Source: Oncomelania hupensis (Eukaryota; Mollusca; Gastropoda; Littorinimorpha; Pomatiopsidae). From it: a stretch of 64,000 bases of DNA. The position numbers and the translations under genes were made by a program. Each line of letters starts with the position of its first letter. Within the stretch, counting starts at the first letter, position 1. The notes beneath the pieces are model-generated. The model saw only the letters and a program-made list of their open reading frames with translations. It did no database searches and was not told the DNA's origin. Shown piece by piece: positions 31,357-46,300 of the stretch. Location: the NCBI GenBank assembly GCA_036898135.1, contig CM072527.1, positions 27,095,544 to 27,159,543 of the forward strand. Direction: 5' to 3'.

Positions 31357-34300
31357 TGCAGATAGTTGAGATAGTGGTCTATTACTCCAGTAGTTGAGAT
31401 AGTGGTCTATTACTCCAGTAGTTGAGATAGTGGTCTATTACTACAGTAGTTGAGATAGTAGTCTATTACGACAGTAGTTGAGATAGTGGTCTATTACTCC
31501 AGTAGTTGAGATAGTGGTCTATTACTCCAGTAGTTCAGATAGTGGTCTATTACTACAGTAGTTGAGATAGTGGTCTATTACTCCAGTAGTTCAGATAGTG
31601 GTCTATTACTACAGTAGTTGAGATAGTGGTCTATTACTCCAGTAGTTCAGATAGTGGTCTATTACTACAGTAGTTGAGATAGTGGTCTATTACTCCAGTA
31701 GTTGAGATAGTGGTCTATTACTCCAGTAGTTGAGATAGTGGTCTATTACTACAGTAGTTGAGATAGTGGTCTATTACTACAGTAGTTGAGATAGTGGTCT
31801 ATTACTCCAGTAGTTGAGATAGTGGTCTATTACTACAGTAGTTGAGATAGTAGTCTATTACGACAGTAGTTGAGATAGTGGTCTATTACTACAGTAGTTG
31901 AGATAGTGGTCTATTACTACAGTAGTTGAGATAGTAGTCTATTACGACAGTAGTTGAGATAGTGGTCTATTACTACAGTAGTTGAGATAGTGGTCTATTA
32001 CTACAGTAGTTGAGATAGTAGTCTATTACTACAGTAGTTGAGATAGTGGTCTTTTACTCCAGTAGTTCAGATAGTGGTCTATTACTACAGTAGTTGAGAT
32101 AGTGGTCTATTACTACAGTAGTTGAGATAGTGGTCTATTACTACAGTAGTTGAGATAGTAGTCTATTACTACAGTAGTTGAGATAGTGGTCTATTACTCC
32201 AGTAGTTGAGATAGTGGTCTATTACTATAATAGTTGAGATAGTGGTCTATTACTACAGTAGTTGAGATAGTGGTCTATTACTACAGTAGTTGAGATAGTG
32301 GTCTATTACTACAGTAGTTGAGATAGTAGTCTATTACTACAGTAGTTGAGATAGTGGTCTATTACTACAGTAGTTGAGATAGTGGTCTATTACTACAGTA
32401 GTTGAGATAGTAGTCTATTACGACAGTAGTTGAGATAGTGGTCTATTACTACAGTAGTTGAGATAGTGGTCTATTACTACAGTAGTTGAGATAGTAGTCT
32501 ATTACTACAGTAGTTGAGATAGTGGTCTTTTACTCCAGTAGTTCAGATAGTGGTCTATTACTACAGTAGTTGAGATAGTGGTCTATTACTACAGTAGTTG
32601 AGATAGTGGTCTATTACTACAGTAGTTGAGATAGTAGTCTATTACTACAGTAGTTGAGATAGTGGTCTATTACTCCAGTAGTTGAGATAGTGGTCTATTA
32701 CTATAATAGTTGAGATAGTGGTCTATTACTACAGTAGAGATAGTGGTCTATTACTACAGTAGTTCAGATAGTGGTCTGTTACTACAGTAGTTGAGATAGT
32801 GGTCTATTACTACAGTAGTTGAGATAGTGGTCTATTACTACAGTAGTTGAGATAGTGGTCTATTACTACAGTAGTTGAGATAGTGGTCTATTACTACAGT
32901 AGTTGAGATAGTGGTCTATTACTACAGTACTTGAGATAGTGGTCTATTACTACAGTAGAGATAGTGGTCTATTACTACAGTAGTTGAGATAGTGGTCTAT
33001 TACTACAGTAGTTGAGATAGTGGTCTATTACTACAGTAGTTGAGATAGTGGTCTATTACTACAGTAGTTGAGATAGTGGTCTATTACTATAATAGTTGAG
33101 ATAATGGTCTATTACTATAATAGTTAAGATAGTGGTCTATTACTACAGTAGTTAAGATAGTGGTCTATTACTACAGTAGTTGAGATAGTGGTCTATTACT
33201 CCAGTAGTTGAGATAGTGGTCTATTACTACAGTAGTTGAGATAGTGGTCTATTACTACAGTAGTTAAGATAGTGGTCTATTACTACAGTAGTTCAAATAG
33301 TGATCTATTACTACAGTAGTTAAGATAGTAGTCTATTACTACAGTAGTTCAGATAGTGGTCTATTACTACAGTAGTTGAGATAGTGGTCTATTACTACAG
33401 TAGTTGAGATAGTGGTCTATTACTCCAGTAGTTGAGATAGTGGTCTATTACTCCAGTAGTTGAGATAGTGGTCTATTACTACAGTAGTTGAGATAGTGGT
33501 CTATTAGTATTACTACAGTAGTTGAGATAGTAGTCTATTACTACAGTAGTTGAGATAGTGGTCTATTACTACAGTAGTTGAGATAGTGGTCTATTACTAC
33601 AGTAGTTGAGATAGTGGTCTATTACTACAGTAGTTGAGATAGTGGTCTGTTACTACAGTAGTTAAGATAGTGGTCTATTACTACAGTAGTTGAGATAGTG
33701 GTCTATTATTACAGTAGTTGAGATAGTGGTCTGTTACTACAGTAGTTGAGATAGTGGTCTATTACTCCAGTAGTTGAGATAGTGGTCTATTAGTATTACT
33801 ACAGTAGTTGAGATAGTAGTCTATTACTACAGTAGTTGAGATAGTGGTCTATTACTACAGTAGTTGAGATAGTGGTCTATTACTATAATAGTTGAGATAG
33901 TGGTCTATTACTATAATAGTTGAGATAGTGGTCTATTACTACAGTAGTTGAGATAGTGGTCTATTACTATAATAGTTGAGATAGTGGTCTATTACTACAG
34001 TAGTTGAGATAGTGGTCTATTACTACAGTAGTTGAGATAGTGGTCTATTACTACAGTAGTTGAGATAGTGGTCTATTACTCCAGTAGTTGAGATAGTGGT
34101 CTATTACTACAGTAGTTGAGATAGTAGTCTATTACGACAGTAGTTGAGATAGTGGTCTATTACTACAGTAGTTGAGATAGTGGTCTATTATTACAGTAGT
34201 TGAGATAGTAGTCTATTACGACAGTAGTTGAGATAGTGGTCTATTACTACAGTAGTTGAGATAGTGGTCTATTACTACAGTAGTTGAGATAGTAGTCTAT

Positions 34301-37300
34301 TACTACAGTAGTTGAGATAGTGGTCTTTTACTCCAGTAGTTCAGATAGTGGTCTATTACTACAGTAGTTGAGATAGTGGTCTATTACTACAGTAGTTGAG
34401 ATAGTGGTCTATTACTACAGTAGTTGAGATAGTAGTCTATTACTACAGTAGTTGAGATAGTGGTCTATTACTCCAGTAGTTGAGATAGTGGTCTATTACT
34501 ATAATAGTTGAGATAGTGGTCTATTACTACAGTAGTTGAGATAGTGGTCTATTACTACAGTAGTTGAGATAGTGGTCTATTACTACAGTAGTTGAGATAG
34601 TAGTCTATTACTACAGTAGTTGAGATAGTGGTCTATTACTACAGTAGTTGAGATAGTGGTCTATTACTACAGTAGTTGAGATAGTAGTCTATTACGACAG
34701 TAGTTGAGATAGTGGTCTATTACTACAGTAGTTGAGATAGTGGTCTATTACTACAGTAGTTGAGATAGTAGTCTATTACTACAGTAGTTGAGATAGTGGT
34801 CTTTTACTCCAGTAGTTCAGATAGTGGTCTATTACTACAGTAGTTGAGATAGTGGTCTATTACTACAGTAGTTGAGATAGTGGTCTATTACTACAGTAGT
34901 TGAGATAGTAGTCTATTACTACAGTAGTTGAGATAGTGGTCTATTACTCCAGTAGTTGAGATAGTGGTCTATTACTATAATAGTTGAGATAGTGGTCTAT
35001 TACTACAGTAGAGATAGTGGTCTATTACTACAGTAGTTCAGATAGTGGTCTGTTACTACAGTAGTTGAGATAGTGGTCTATTACTACAGTAGTTGAGATA
35101 GTGGTCTATTACTACAGTAGTTGAGATAGTGGTCTATTACTACAGTAGTTGAGATAGTGGTCTATTACTACAGTAGTTGAGATAGTGGTCTATTACTACA
35201 GTACTTGAGATAGTGGTCTATTACTACAGTAGAGATAGTGGTCTATTACTACAGTAGTTGAGATAGTGGTCTATTACTACAGTAGTTGAGATAGTGGTCT
35301 ATTACTACAGTAGTTGAGATAGTGGTCTATTACTACAGTAGTTGAGATAGTGGTCTATTACTATAATAGTTGAGATAATGGTCTATTACTATAATAGTTA
35401 AGATAGTGGTCTATTACTACAGTAGTTAAGATAGTGGTCTATTACTACAGTAGTTGAGATAGTGGTCTATTACTCCAGTAGTTGAGATAGTGGTCTATTA
35501 CTACAGTAGTTGAGATAGTGGTCTATTACTACAGTAGTTAAGATAGTGGTCTATTACTACAGTAGTTCAAATAGTGATCTATTACTACAGTAGTTAAGAT
35601 AGTAGTCTATTACTACAGTAGTTCAGATAGTGGTCTATTACTACAGTAGTTGAGATAGTGGTCTATTACTACAGTAGTTGAGATAGTGGTCTATTACTCC
35701 AGTAGTTGAGATAGTGGTCTATTACTCCAGTAGTTGAGATAGTGGTCTATTACTACAGTAGTTGAGATAGTGGTCTATTAGTATTACTACAGTAGTTGAG
35801 ATAGTAGTCTATTACTACAGTAGTTGAGATAGTGGTCTATTACTACAGTAGTTGAGATAGTGGTCTATTACTACAGTAGTTGAGATAGTGGTCTATTACT
35901 ACAGTAGTTGAGATAGTGGTCTGTTACTACAGTAGTTAAGATAGTGGTCTATTACTACAGTAGTTGAGATAGTGGTCTATTATTACAGTAGTTGAGATAG
36001 TGGTCTGTTACTACAGTAGTTGAGATAGTGGTCTATTACTCCAGTAGTTGAGATAGTGGTCTATTAGTATTACTACAGTAGTTGAGATAGTAGTCTATTA
36101 CTACAGTAGTTGAGATAGTGGTCTATTACTACAGTAGTTGAGATAGTGGTCTATTACTATAATAGTTGAGATAGTGGTCTATTACTATAATAGTTGAGAT
36201 AGTGGTCTATTACTACAGTAGTTGAGATAGTGGTCTATTACTATAATAGTTGAGATAGTGGTCTATTACTACAGTAGTTGAGATAGTGGTCTATTACTAC
36301 AGTAGTTGAGATAGTGGTCTATTACTATAATAGTTGAGATAGTGGTCTATTACTACAGTAGTTGAGATAGTGGTCTATTACTACAGTAGTTGAGATAGTG
36401 GTCTATTACTACAGTAGTTGAGATAGTGGTCTATTACTACAGTAGTTGAGATAGTGGTCTATTACTACAGTAGTTGAGATAGTGGTCTATTACTATAATA
36501 GTTGAGATAGTGGTCTATTACTACAGTAGTTGAGATAGTGGTCTATTACTCCAGTAGTTGAGATAGTGGTCTATTACTCCAGTAGTTCAGATAGTGGTCT
36601 ATTACTCCAGTGGTTCAGATAGTGGTCTATTATTACAGTAGTTGAGATAGTTGTCTATTACTCGAGTAGTTCAGATAGTGATCTATTACTCCAGTAGTTG
36701 AGATAGTGGTCTATTACTCCAGTAGTTCAGATAGTGGTCTATTACTCCAGTAGTTGAGATAGTGGTCTATTACTCCAGTTGTTCAGATAGTGGTCTATTA
36801 CTCCAGTAGTTGAGATAGTGGTCTATTACTCCAGTAGTTGAGATAGTGGTCTATTACTCCAGTAGTTAAGATAGTGGTCTATTACTCCAGTAGATCAGAT
36901 AGTGGTCTATTACTCAAGTAGTTCAGATAGTGATCTATTACTCCAGTAGTTGAGATAGTGGTCTATTACTCCAGTAGTTGAGATAGTTGTCTATTACTCC
37001 AGTAGTTGAGATAGTGGTCTTTTACTCCAGTAGTTCAGATAGTGGTCTATTACTCCAGTAGTTGAGATAGTGGTCTATTACTCCAGTTGTTCAGATAGTG
37101 GTCTATTACTCCAGTACTTGAGATAGTGGTCTTTTACTCCAGTAGTTGAGATAGTGGTCTATTACTCCAGTAGTTGAGATAGTGGTCTGTTACTCCAGTA
37201 GTTGAGATAGTTGTCTATTACTCCAGTAGTTCAGATAGTGGTCTATTACTCCAGTAGTTGAGATAGTGGTCTTTTACTCCAGTAGTTGAGATAGTGGTCA

Positions 37301-40300
37301 ATTACTCCAGTAGTTCAGATAGTGGTCTATTACTCCAGTAGTTGAGATAGTGGTCTATTACTCCAGTAGTTCAGATAGTGGTCTATTACTACAGTAGAGA
37401 TAGTGGTCTATTACTCCAGTAGTTGAGATAGTGGTCTATTACTCCAGTAGTTGAGATAGTGGTCTATTACTCCAGTAGTTGAGATAGTGGTCTATTACTC
37501 CAGTAGTTGAGATAGTTGTCTATTACTCCAGTAGTTGAGATAGTGGTCTATTACTCCAGAAGTTCAGATAGTTGTCTAGTACTCCAGTAGTTCAGATAGT
37601 GGTCTATTACTCCAGTAGTTGAGATAGTGGTCTATTACTCCAGTAGTTGAGATAGTGGTCTTTTACTCCAGTAGTTGAGATAGTGGTCTATTATTCCAGT
37701 AGTTGAGATAGTGGTCTATTACTCCAGAAGTTCAGATAGTTGTCTATTACTCCAGTAGTTCAGATAGTGGTCTATTACTCCAGTAGTTCAGATAGTTGTC
37801 TATTACTCCAGTAGTTGAGATAGTGGTCTATTACTCCAGAAGTTCAGATAGTTGTCTATTACTCCAGTAGTTCAGATAGTGGTCTATTACTCCAGTAGTT
37901 GAGATAGTGGTCTATTATTCCAGTAGTTGAGATAGTGGTCTATTACTCCAGTAGTTCAGATAGTTGTCTATTACTCCAGTAGTTGAGATAGTTGTCTATT
38001 ACTCCAGTAGTTGAGATAGTAGTCTATTACTCCAGTAGTTCAGATAGTGGTCTATTACTCCAGTAGTTCAGATAGTGGTCTATTACTCCAGTAGTTGAGA
38101 TAGTGGTCTATTACTCCAGTAGTTGAGATAGTTGTCTATTACTCCAGTAGTTCAGATAGTTGTCTATTACTCCAGTAGTTCAGATAGTAGTCTATTACTC
38201 CAGTAGTTCAGATAGTGGTCTATTACTCCAGTAGTTGAGATAGTGGTCTATTACTACAGTAGTTCAGATAGTGGTCTATTACTACAGTAGTTGAGATAGT
38301 TGTCTATTACTCCAGTAGTTCAGATAGTGGTCTATTACTACAGTAGTTCAGATAGTGGTCTATTACTACAGTAGTTCAGATAGTTGTCTATTACTACAGT
38401 AGTTCAGATAGTGGTCTATTACTACAGTAGTTGAGATAGTGGTCTATTACTACAGTAGTTGACATAGTGGTCTATTACTACAGTAGTTGACATAGTGGTC
38501 TATTACTACAGTAGTTCAGATAGTGGTCTATTACTACAGTAGTTCAGATAGTTTTCTATTACTACAGTAGTTGAGATAGTGGTCTATTACTCCAGTAGTT
38601 GAGATAGTTGTCTATTACTCCAGTAGTTGAGATAGTAGTCTATTACTCCAGTAGTTGAGATAGTGGTCTATTACTACAGTAGTTGAGATAGTGGTCTATT
38701 ACTCCAGTAGTTCAGATAGTGGTCTATTACTCCAGTAGTTCAGATAGTGGTCTATTACTCCAGTAGTTCAGATAGTTGTCTATTACTCCAGTAGTTGAGA
38801 TAGTGGTCTATTACTCCAGTAGTTGAGATAGTGGTCTATTACTACAGTAGTTGAGATAGTGGTCTATTACTCCAGTAGTTGAGATAGTGGTCTATTAATC
38901 CAGTAGTTGAGATAGTGGTCTATTACTCCAGTAGTTGAGATAGTGGTCTATTATTCCAGTAGTTGAGATAGTGGTCTATTACTCCAGTAGTTGAGATAGT
39001 TGTCTATTACTCCAGTAGTTGAGATAGTGGTCTATTATTCCAGTAGTTGAGATAGTGGTCTTTTACTCCAGTAGTTGAGATAGTGGTCTATTATTCCAGT
39101 AGTTGAGATAGTGGTCTTTTACTCCAGTAGTTGAGATAGTGGCCTATTACTCCAGTAGTTGAGATAGTTGTCTATTACTACAGTAGTTGAGATAGTGGTC
39201 TATTACTCCAGTAGTTCAGATAGTTGTCTATTACTCCAGTAGTTCAGATAGTGGTCTATTACTCCAGTAGTTCAGATAGTGGTCTATTACTCCAGTAGTT
39301 GAGATAGTGGTCTATTACTACAGTAGTTGAGATAGTGGTCTATTACTCCAGTAGTTGAGATAGTGGTCTATTACTCCAATAGTTGACATAGTGGTCTATT
39401 ACTACAGTAGTTCAGATAGTGGTCTATTACTCCAGTAGTTCAGATAGTTGTCTATTACTACAGTAGTTGAGATAGTGGTCTATTACTCCAGTAGTTCAGA
39501 TAGTTGTCTATTACTTTAGTAGTTGAGATAGTTGTCTATTACTCCAGTAGTTGAGATAGTGGTCTATTACTCCAGAAGTTCAGATAGTTGTCTAGTACTC
39601 CAGTAGTTCAGATAGTGCTCTATTACTCCAGTAGTTGAGATAGTGGTCTATTACTCCAGTAGTTGAGATAGTGGTCTTTTACTCCAGTAGTTGAGATAGT
39701 GGTCTATTATTCCAGTAGTTGAGATAGTGGTCTATTACTCCAGAAGTTCAGATAGTTGTCTATTACTCCAGTAGTTCAGATAGTGGTCTATTACTCCAGT
39801 AGTTCAGATAGTTGTCTATTACTCCAGTAGTTGAGATAGTGGTCTATTACTCCAGAAGTTCAGATAGTTGTCTATTACTCCAGTAGTTCAGATAGTGGTC
39901 TATTACTCCAGTAGTTGAGATAGTGGTCTATTATTCCAGTAGTTGAGATAGTGGTCTATTACTCCAGTAGTTCAGATAGTTGTCTATTACTCCAGTAGTT
40001 GAGATAGTTGTCTATTACTCCAGTAGTTGAGATAGTAGTCTATTACTCCAGTAGTTCAGATAGTGGTCTATTACTCCAGTAGTTCAGATAGTGGTCTATT
40101 ACTCCAGTAGTTGAGATAGTGGTCTATTACTCCAGTAGTTGAGATAGTTGTCTATTACTCCAGTAGTTCAGATAGTTGTCTATTACTCCAGTAGTTCAGA
40201 TAGTAGTCTATTACTCCAGTAGTTCAGATAGTGGTCTATTACTCCAGTAGTTGAGATAGTGGTCTATTACTACAGTAGTTCAGATAGTGGTCTATTACTA

Positions 40301-43300
40301 CAGTAGTTGAGATAGTTGTCTATTACTCCAGTAGTTCAGATAGTGGTCTATTACTACAGTAGTTCAGATAGTGGTCTATTACTACAGTAGTTCAGATAGT
40401 TGTCTATTACTACAGTAGTTCAGATAGTGGTCTATTACTACAGTAGTTGAGATAGTGGTCTATTACTACAGTAGTTGACATAGTGGTCTATTACTACAGT
40501 AGTTGACATAGTGGTCTATTACTACAGTAGTTCAGATAGTGGTCTATTACTACAGTAGTTCAGATAGTTTTCTATTACTACAGTAGTTGAGATAGTGGTC
40601 TATTACTCCAGTAGTTGAGATAGTTGTCTATTACTCCAGTAGTTGAGATAGTAGTCTATTACTCCAGTAGTTGAGATAGTGGTCTATTACTACAGTAGTT
40701 GAGATAGTGGTCTATTACTCCAGTAGTTCAGATAGTGGTCTATTACTCCAGTAGTTCAGATAGTGGTCTATTACTCCAGTAGTTCAGATAGTTGTCTATT
40801 ACTCCAGTAGTTGAGATAGTGGTCTATTACTCCAGTAGTTGAGATAGTGGTCTATTACTACAGTAGTTGAGATAGTGGTCTATTACTCCAGTAGTTGAGA
40901 TAGTGGTCTATTAATCCAGTAGTTGAGATAGTGGTCTATTACTCCAGTAGTTGAGATAGTGGTCTATTATTCCAGTAGTTGAGATAGTGGTCTATTACTC
41001 CAGTAGTTGAGATAGTTGTCTATTACTCCAGTAGTTGAGATAGTGGTCTATTATTCCAGTAGTTGAGATAGTGGTCTTTTACTCCAGTAGTTGAGATAGT
41101 GGTCTATTATTCCAGTAGTTGAGATAGTGGTCTTTTACTCCAGTAGTTGAGATAGTGGCCTATTACTCCAGTAGTTGAGATAGTTGTCTATTACTACAGT
41201 AGTTGAGATAGTGGTCTATTACTCCAGTAGTTCAGATAGTTGTCTATTACTCCAGTAGTTCAGATAGTGGTCTATTACTCCAGTAGTTCAGATAGTGGTC
41301 TATTACTCCAGTAGTTGAGATAGTGGTCTATTACTACAGTAGTTGAGATAGTGGTCTATTACTCCAGTAGTTGAGATAGTGGTCTATTACTCCAATAGTT
41401 GACATAGTGGTCTATTACTACAGTAGTTCAGATAGTGGTCTATTACTCCAGTAGTTCAGATAGTTGTCTATTACTACAGTAGTTGAGATAGTGGTCTATT
41501 ACTCCAGTAGTTCAGATAGTTGTCTATTACTTTAGTAGTTGAGATAGTGGTCTATTACTCCAGTAGTTGAGATAGTTGTCTATTACTCCAGTAGTTGAGA
41601 TAGTGGTCTATTACTCCAGTAGTTCAGATAGTTGTCTATTACTCCAGTAGTTGAGATAGTGGTCTATTACTGAAGTAGTTGAGATAGTGGTCTATTACTC
41701 CAGTAGTTGAGATAGTTGTCTATTACTCCAGTAGTTCAGATAGTTGTCTATTACTCCAGTAGTTGAGATAGTGGTCTATTACTCCAGTAGTTCAGATAAT
41801 GGTCTATTGCTGAAGTAGTTGAGATAGTGGTCTATTACTCCAGTAGTTCAGATAATGGTCTATTGCTGAAGTAGTTGAGATAGTGGTCTATTACTCCAGT
41901 AGTTGAGATAGTTGTCTTATTCTCCAGTAGTTCAGATAGTTGTCTATTACTCCAGTAGTTGAGATAGTGGTCTATTACTCCAGTAGTTCAGATAGTTGTC
42001 TATTACTCCAGTAGTTGAGATAGTGGTCTATTACTCCAGTAGTTCAGATAGTTGTCTATTACTCCAGTAGTTGAGATAGTTGTCTATTACTCCAGTAGTT
42101 GAGATAGTTGTCTATTACTCCAGTAGTTGAGATAGTTGTCTATTACTCCAGTAGTTCGAGATAGTTGTCTATACTAAGTAGTTAGATAGTGGTCTATTAC
42201 GTCCGTCAGTTGAGATTATATAGTTGGGGGGGGGGGGGGGGGTTTCTATTACTCAGTAGTTCGAGATATTGGTCTATTATTCCAGTATTGAGATAGTGGT
42301 CTATTACCTCCAGTAGTTGGGATAGTGGGTCTATTACTCCAGTAGTTTGAGATAGTGGGTCTATTACTTCCAGTAGTCAGAACGTGTGCTAGTTACCCGA
42401 GTAGTGAGATAGTGGTCTATTACTCCCCTGTAGTTCAGATAGTGGTCTATTACTCAGTAGTTGAGATAGTGGTCTATTACTCAGTAGTTCAGATCTGTTG
42501 TCTATACTCAGTAGTTGAGATAGTGGTCTATTACTCCGTAGTTGAGATAGTGGTCTATTACTACAGTAGTTGAGATAGTGGTCTATTACTCCAGTAGTTC
42601 AGATAGTGGTCTATTACTACAGTAGTTGAGATAGTGGTCTATTACTCCAGTAGTTGAGATAGTGGTCTATTACTACAGTAGTTGAGATAGTAGTCTATTA
42701 CTCCAGTAGTTCAGATAGTGGTCTATTACTCCAGTAGTTGAGATAGTGGTCTATTACTCCAGTAGTTCAGATAGTGGTCTATTACTCCAGTAGTTGAGAT
42801 AGTGGTCTATTACTCCAGTAGTTGAGATAGTTGTCTATTACTCCAGTAGTTGAGATAGTTGTCTATTACTCCAGTAGTTCAGATAGTGGTCTATTACTGA
42901 AGTAGTTGAGATAGTGGTCTATTACTCCAGTAGTTGAGATAGTTGTCTATTACTCCAGTAGTTCAGATAGTGGTCTATTATTCCAGTAGTTGAGATAGTG
43001 GTCTTTTACTCCAGTAGTTGAGATAGTGGTCTATTACTCCAGTAGTTGAGATAGTGGTCTATTACTCCAGTAGTTCAGATAGTTGTCTATTACTCCAGTA
43101 GTTGAGATAGTTGTCTATTACTCCATGTAGTTGAGATAGTGGTCTATTACTCAGTAGTTTAGATAGTGGTCTATTACTACAGTATTGAGATAGTGGTCTA
43201 TTACTCAGTAGTTCAGATTAGTGGGGTCTATTACTGACAGTAGTTGAGATAGTGGGTCTATTACTACAGTAGTTGAGATAGTGGTCTATTACTCACAGTA

Positions 43301-46300
43301 GCAGATAGTGGTCGTTACTCCAGTAGTTGAGATAGTGGTCTTTTACCTCCAGTAGTTGAGATAGTGGTCTATTACTCCAGTAGTTCAGATAGTGGTCTAT
43401 TACTCCAGTAGTTCAGATAGTTGTCTATTACTCCAGTAGTTGAGATAGTTGTCTATTACTCCAGTAGTTGAGATAGTGGGTCTATTACTAACAGTAGTTG
43501 AGATAGGTGTCTATACTACAGTAGTTGAGATAGTGGTCTATTACTCCAGTAGTTGAGATAGTTTTCTATTACATCCCAGTAGTTGAGATAGTTGTCTATT
43601 ACTCCAGTAGTTGAGATAGTGGTCTATTACTCCAGTAGTTCAGATAGTGGTCTATTACTCCAGTAGTTGAGATAGTGGTCTATTACTCCAGTAGTTCAGA
43701 TAGTGGTCTATTACTACAGTAGTTGAGATAGTGGTCTATTACTCCAGTAGTTGAGATAGTGGTCTATTACTACAGTAGTTGAGATAGTTAGTCTATTACT
43801 CCAGTAGTTCAGATAGTGGTCTATTACTCCAGTAGTTGAGATAGTGGTCTATTACTCCAGTAGTTCAGATAGTGGTCTATTACTCCAGTAGTTGAGATAG
43901 TGGTCTATTACTCCAGTAGTTGAGATAGTTGTCTATTACTCCAGTAGTTGAGATAGTTGTCTATTACTCCAGTAGTTCAGATAGTGGTCTATTACTGAAG
44001 TAGTTGAGATAGTGGTCTATTACTCCAGTAGTTGAGATAGTTGTCTATTACTCCAGTAGTTCAGATAGTGGTCTATTATTCAGTAGTTGAGATAGTGGTC
44101 TATTACTCCAGTAGTTGAGATAGTGGTCTATTACTCCAGTAGTTGAGATAGTGGTCTATTACTCCAGTAGTTCAGATAGTGGTCTATTACTCCAGTAGTT
44201 GAGATAGTTGTCTATTACTCCAGTAGTTCAGATAGTGGTCTATTACTACAGTAGTTGAGATAGTGGTCTATTACTACAGTAGTTGAGATAGTGGTCTATT
44301 ACTACAGTAGTTGAGATAGTGGTCTATTACTACAGTAGTTGAGATAGTGGTCTATTACTACAGTAGTTGAGATAGTGGTCTATTACTACAGTAGAGATAG
44401 TGGTCTATTACTCCAGTAGTTGAGATAGTGGTCTATTACTCCAGTAGTTGAGATAGTTGTCTATTACTCCAGTAGTTGAGATAGTTGTCTTTTACTCCAG
44501 TAGTTGAGATAGTGTCTATTACTCCAGTAGTTCAGATAGTGGTCTATTACTCCAGTAGTTGAGATAGTTGTCTATTACTCCAGTAGTTGAGATAGTTGTC
44601 TATTACTCCAGTAGTTCAGATAGTTGTCTATTACTCCAGTAGTTGAGATAGTTGTCTATTACTCCAGTAGTTCAGATAGTGGTCTATTACTACAGTAGTT
44701 GAGATAGTGGTCTATTACTACAGTAGTTGAGATAGTGGTCTATTACTACAGTAGTTGAGATAGTGGTCTATTACTACAGTAGTTGAGATAGTGGTCTATT
44801 ACTACAGTAGTTGAGATAGTGGTCTATTACTACAGTAGAGATAGTGGTCTGTTACTCCAGTAGTTGAGATAGTGGTCTATTACTCCAGTAGTTGAGATAG
44901 TTGTCTATTACTCCAGTAGTTCAGATAGTGGTCTATTACTCCAGTAGTTCAGATAGTTGTCTATTACTCCAGTAGTTGAGATAGTTGTCTATTACTCCAG
45001 TAGTTGAGATAGTGGTCTATTACTACAGTAGTTGAGATAGTGGTCTATTACTACAGTAGTTGAGATAGTGGTCTATTACTCCAGTAGTTGAGATAGTTTT
45101 CTATTACTCCAGTAGTTGAGATAGTTGTCTATTACTCCAGTAGTTGAGATAGTGGTCTATTACTCCAGTAGTTCAGATAGTGGTCTATTACTCCAGTAGT
45201 TGAGATAGTGGTCTATTACTCCAGTAGTTCAGATAGTGGTCTATTACTACAGTAGTTGAGATAGTGGTCTATTACTCCAGTAGTTGAGATAGTGGTCTAT
45301 TACTACAGTAGTTGAGATAGTAGTCTATTACTCCAGTAGTTCAGATAGTGGTCTATTACTCCAGTAGTTGAGATAGTGGTCTATTACTCCAGTAGTTCAG
45401 ATAGTGGTCTATTACTCCAGTAGTTGAGATAGTGGTCTATTACTCCAGTAGTTGAGATAGTTGTCTATTACTCCAGTAGTTGAGATAGTTGTCTATTACT
45501 CCAGTAGTTCAGATAGTGGTCTATTACTGAAGTAGTTGAGATAGTGGTCTATTACTCCAGTAGTTGAGATAGTTGTCTATTACTCCAGTAGTTCAGATAG
45601 TGGTCTATTATTCCAGTAGTTGAGATAGTGGTCTTTTACTCCAGTAGTTGAGATAGTGGTCTATTACTCCAGTAGTTGAGATAGTGGTCTATTACTCCAG
45701 TAGTTCAGATAGTTGTCTATTACTCCAGTAGTTGAGATAGTTGTCTATTACTCCAGTAGTTCAGATAGTGGTCTATTACTACAGTAGTTGAGATAGTGGT
45801 CTATTACTACAGTAGTTGAGATAGTGGTCTATTACTACAGTAGTTGAGATAGTGGTCTATTACTACAGTAGTTGAGATAGTGGTCTATTACTACAGTAGT
45901 TGAGATAGTGGTCTATTACTACAGTAGAGATAGTGGTCTGTTACTCCAGTAGTTGAGATAGTGGTCTATTACTCCAGTAGTTGAGATAGTTGTCTATTAC
46001 TCCAGTAGTTGAGATAGTTGTCTTTTACTCCAGTAGTTGAGATAGTTGTCTATTACTCCAGTAGTTCAGATAGTTGTCTATTACTCCAGTAGTTGAGATA
46101 GTTGTCTATTACTCCAGTAGTTGAGATAGTTGTCTATTACTCCAGTAGTTCAGATAGTTGTCTATTACTCCAGTAGTTGAGATAGTTGTCTATTACTCCA
46201 GTAGTTCAGATAGTGGTCTATTACTACAGTAGTTGAGATAGTGGTCTATTACTACAGTAGTTGAGATAGTGGTCTATTACTACAGTAGTTGAGATAGTGG

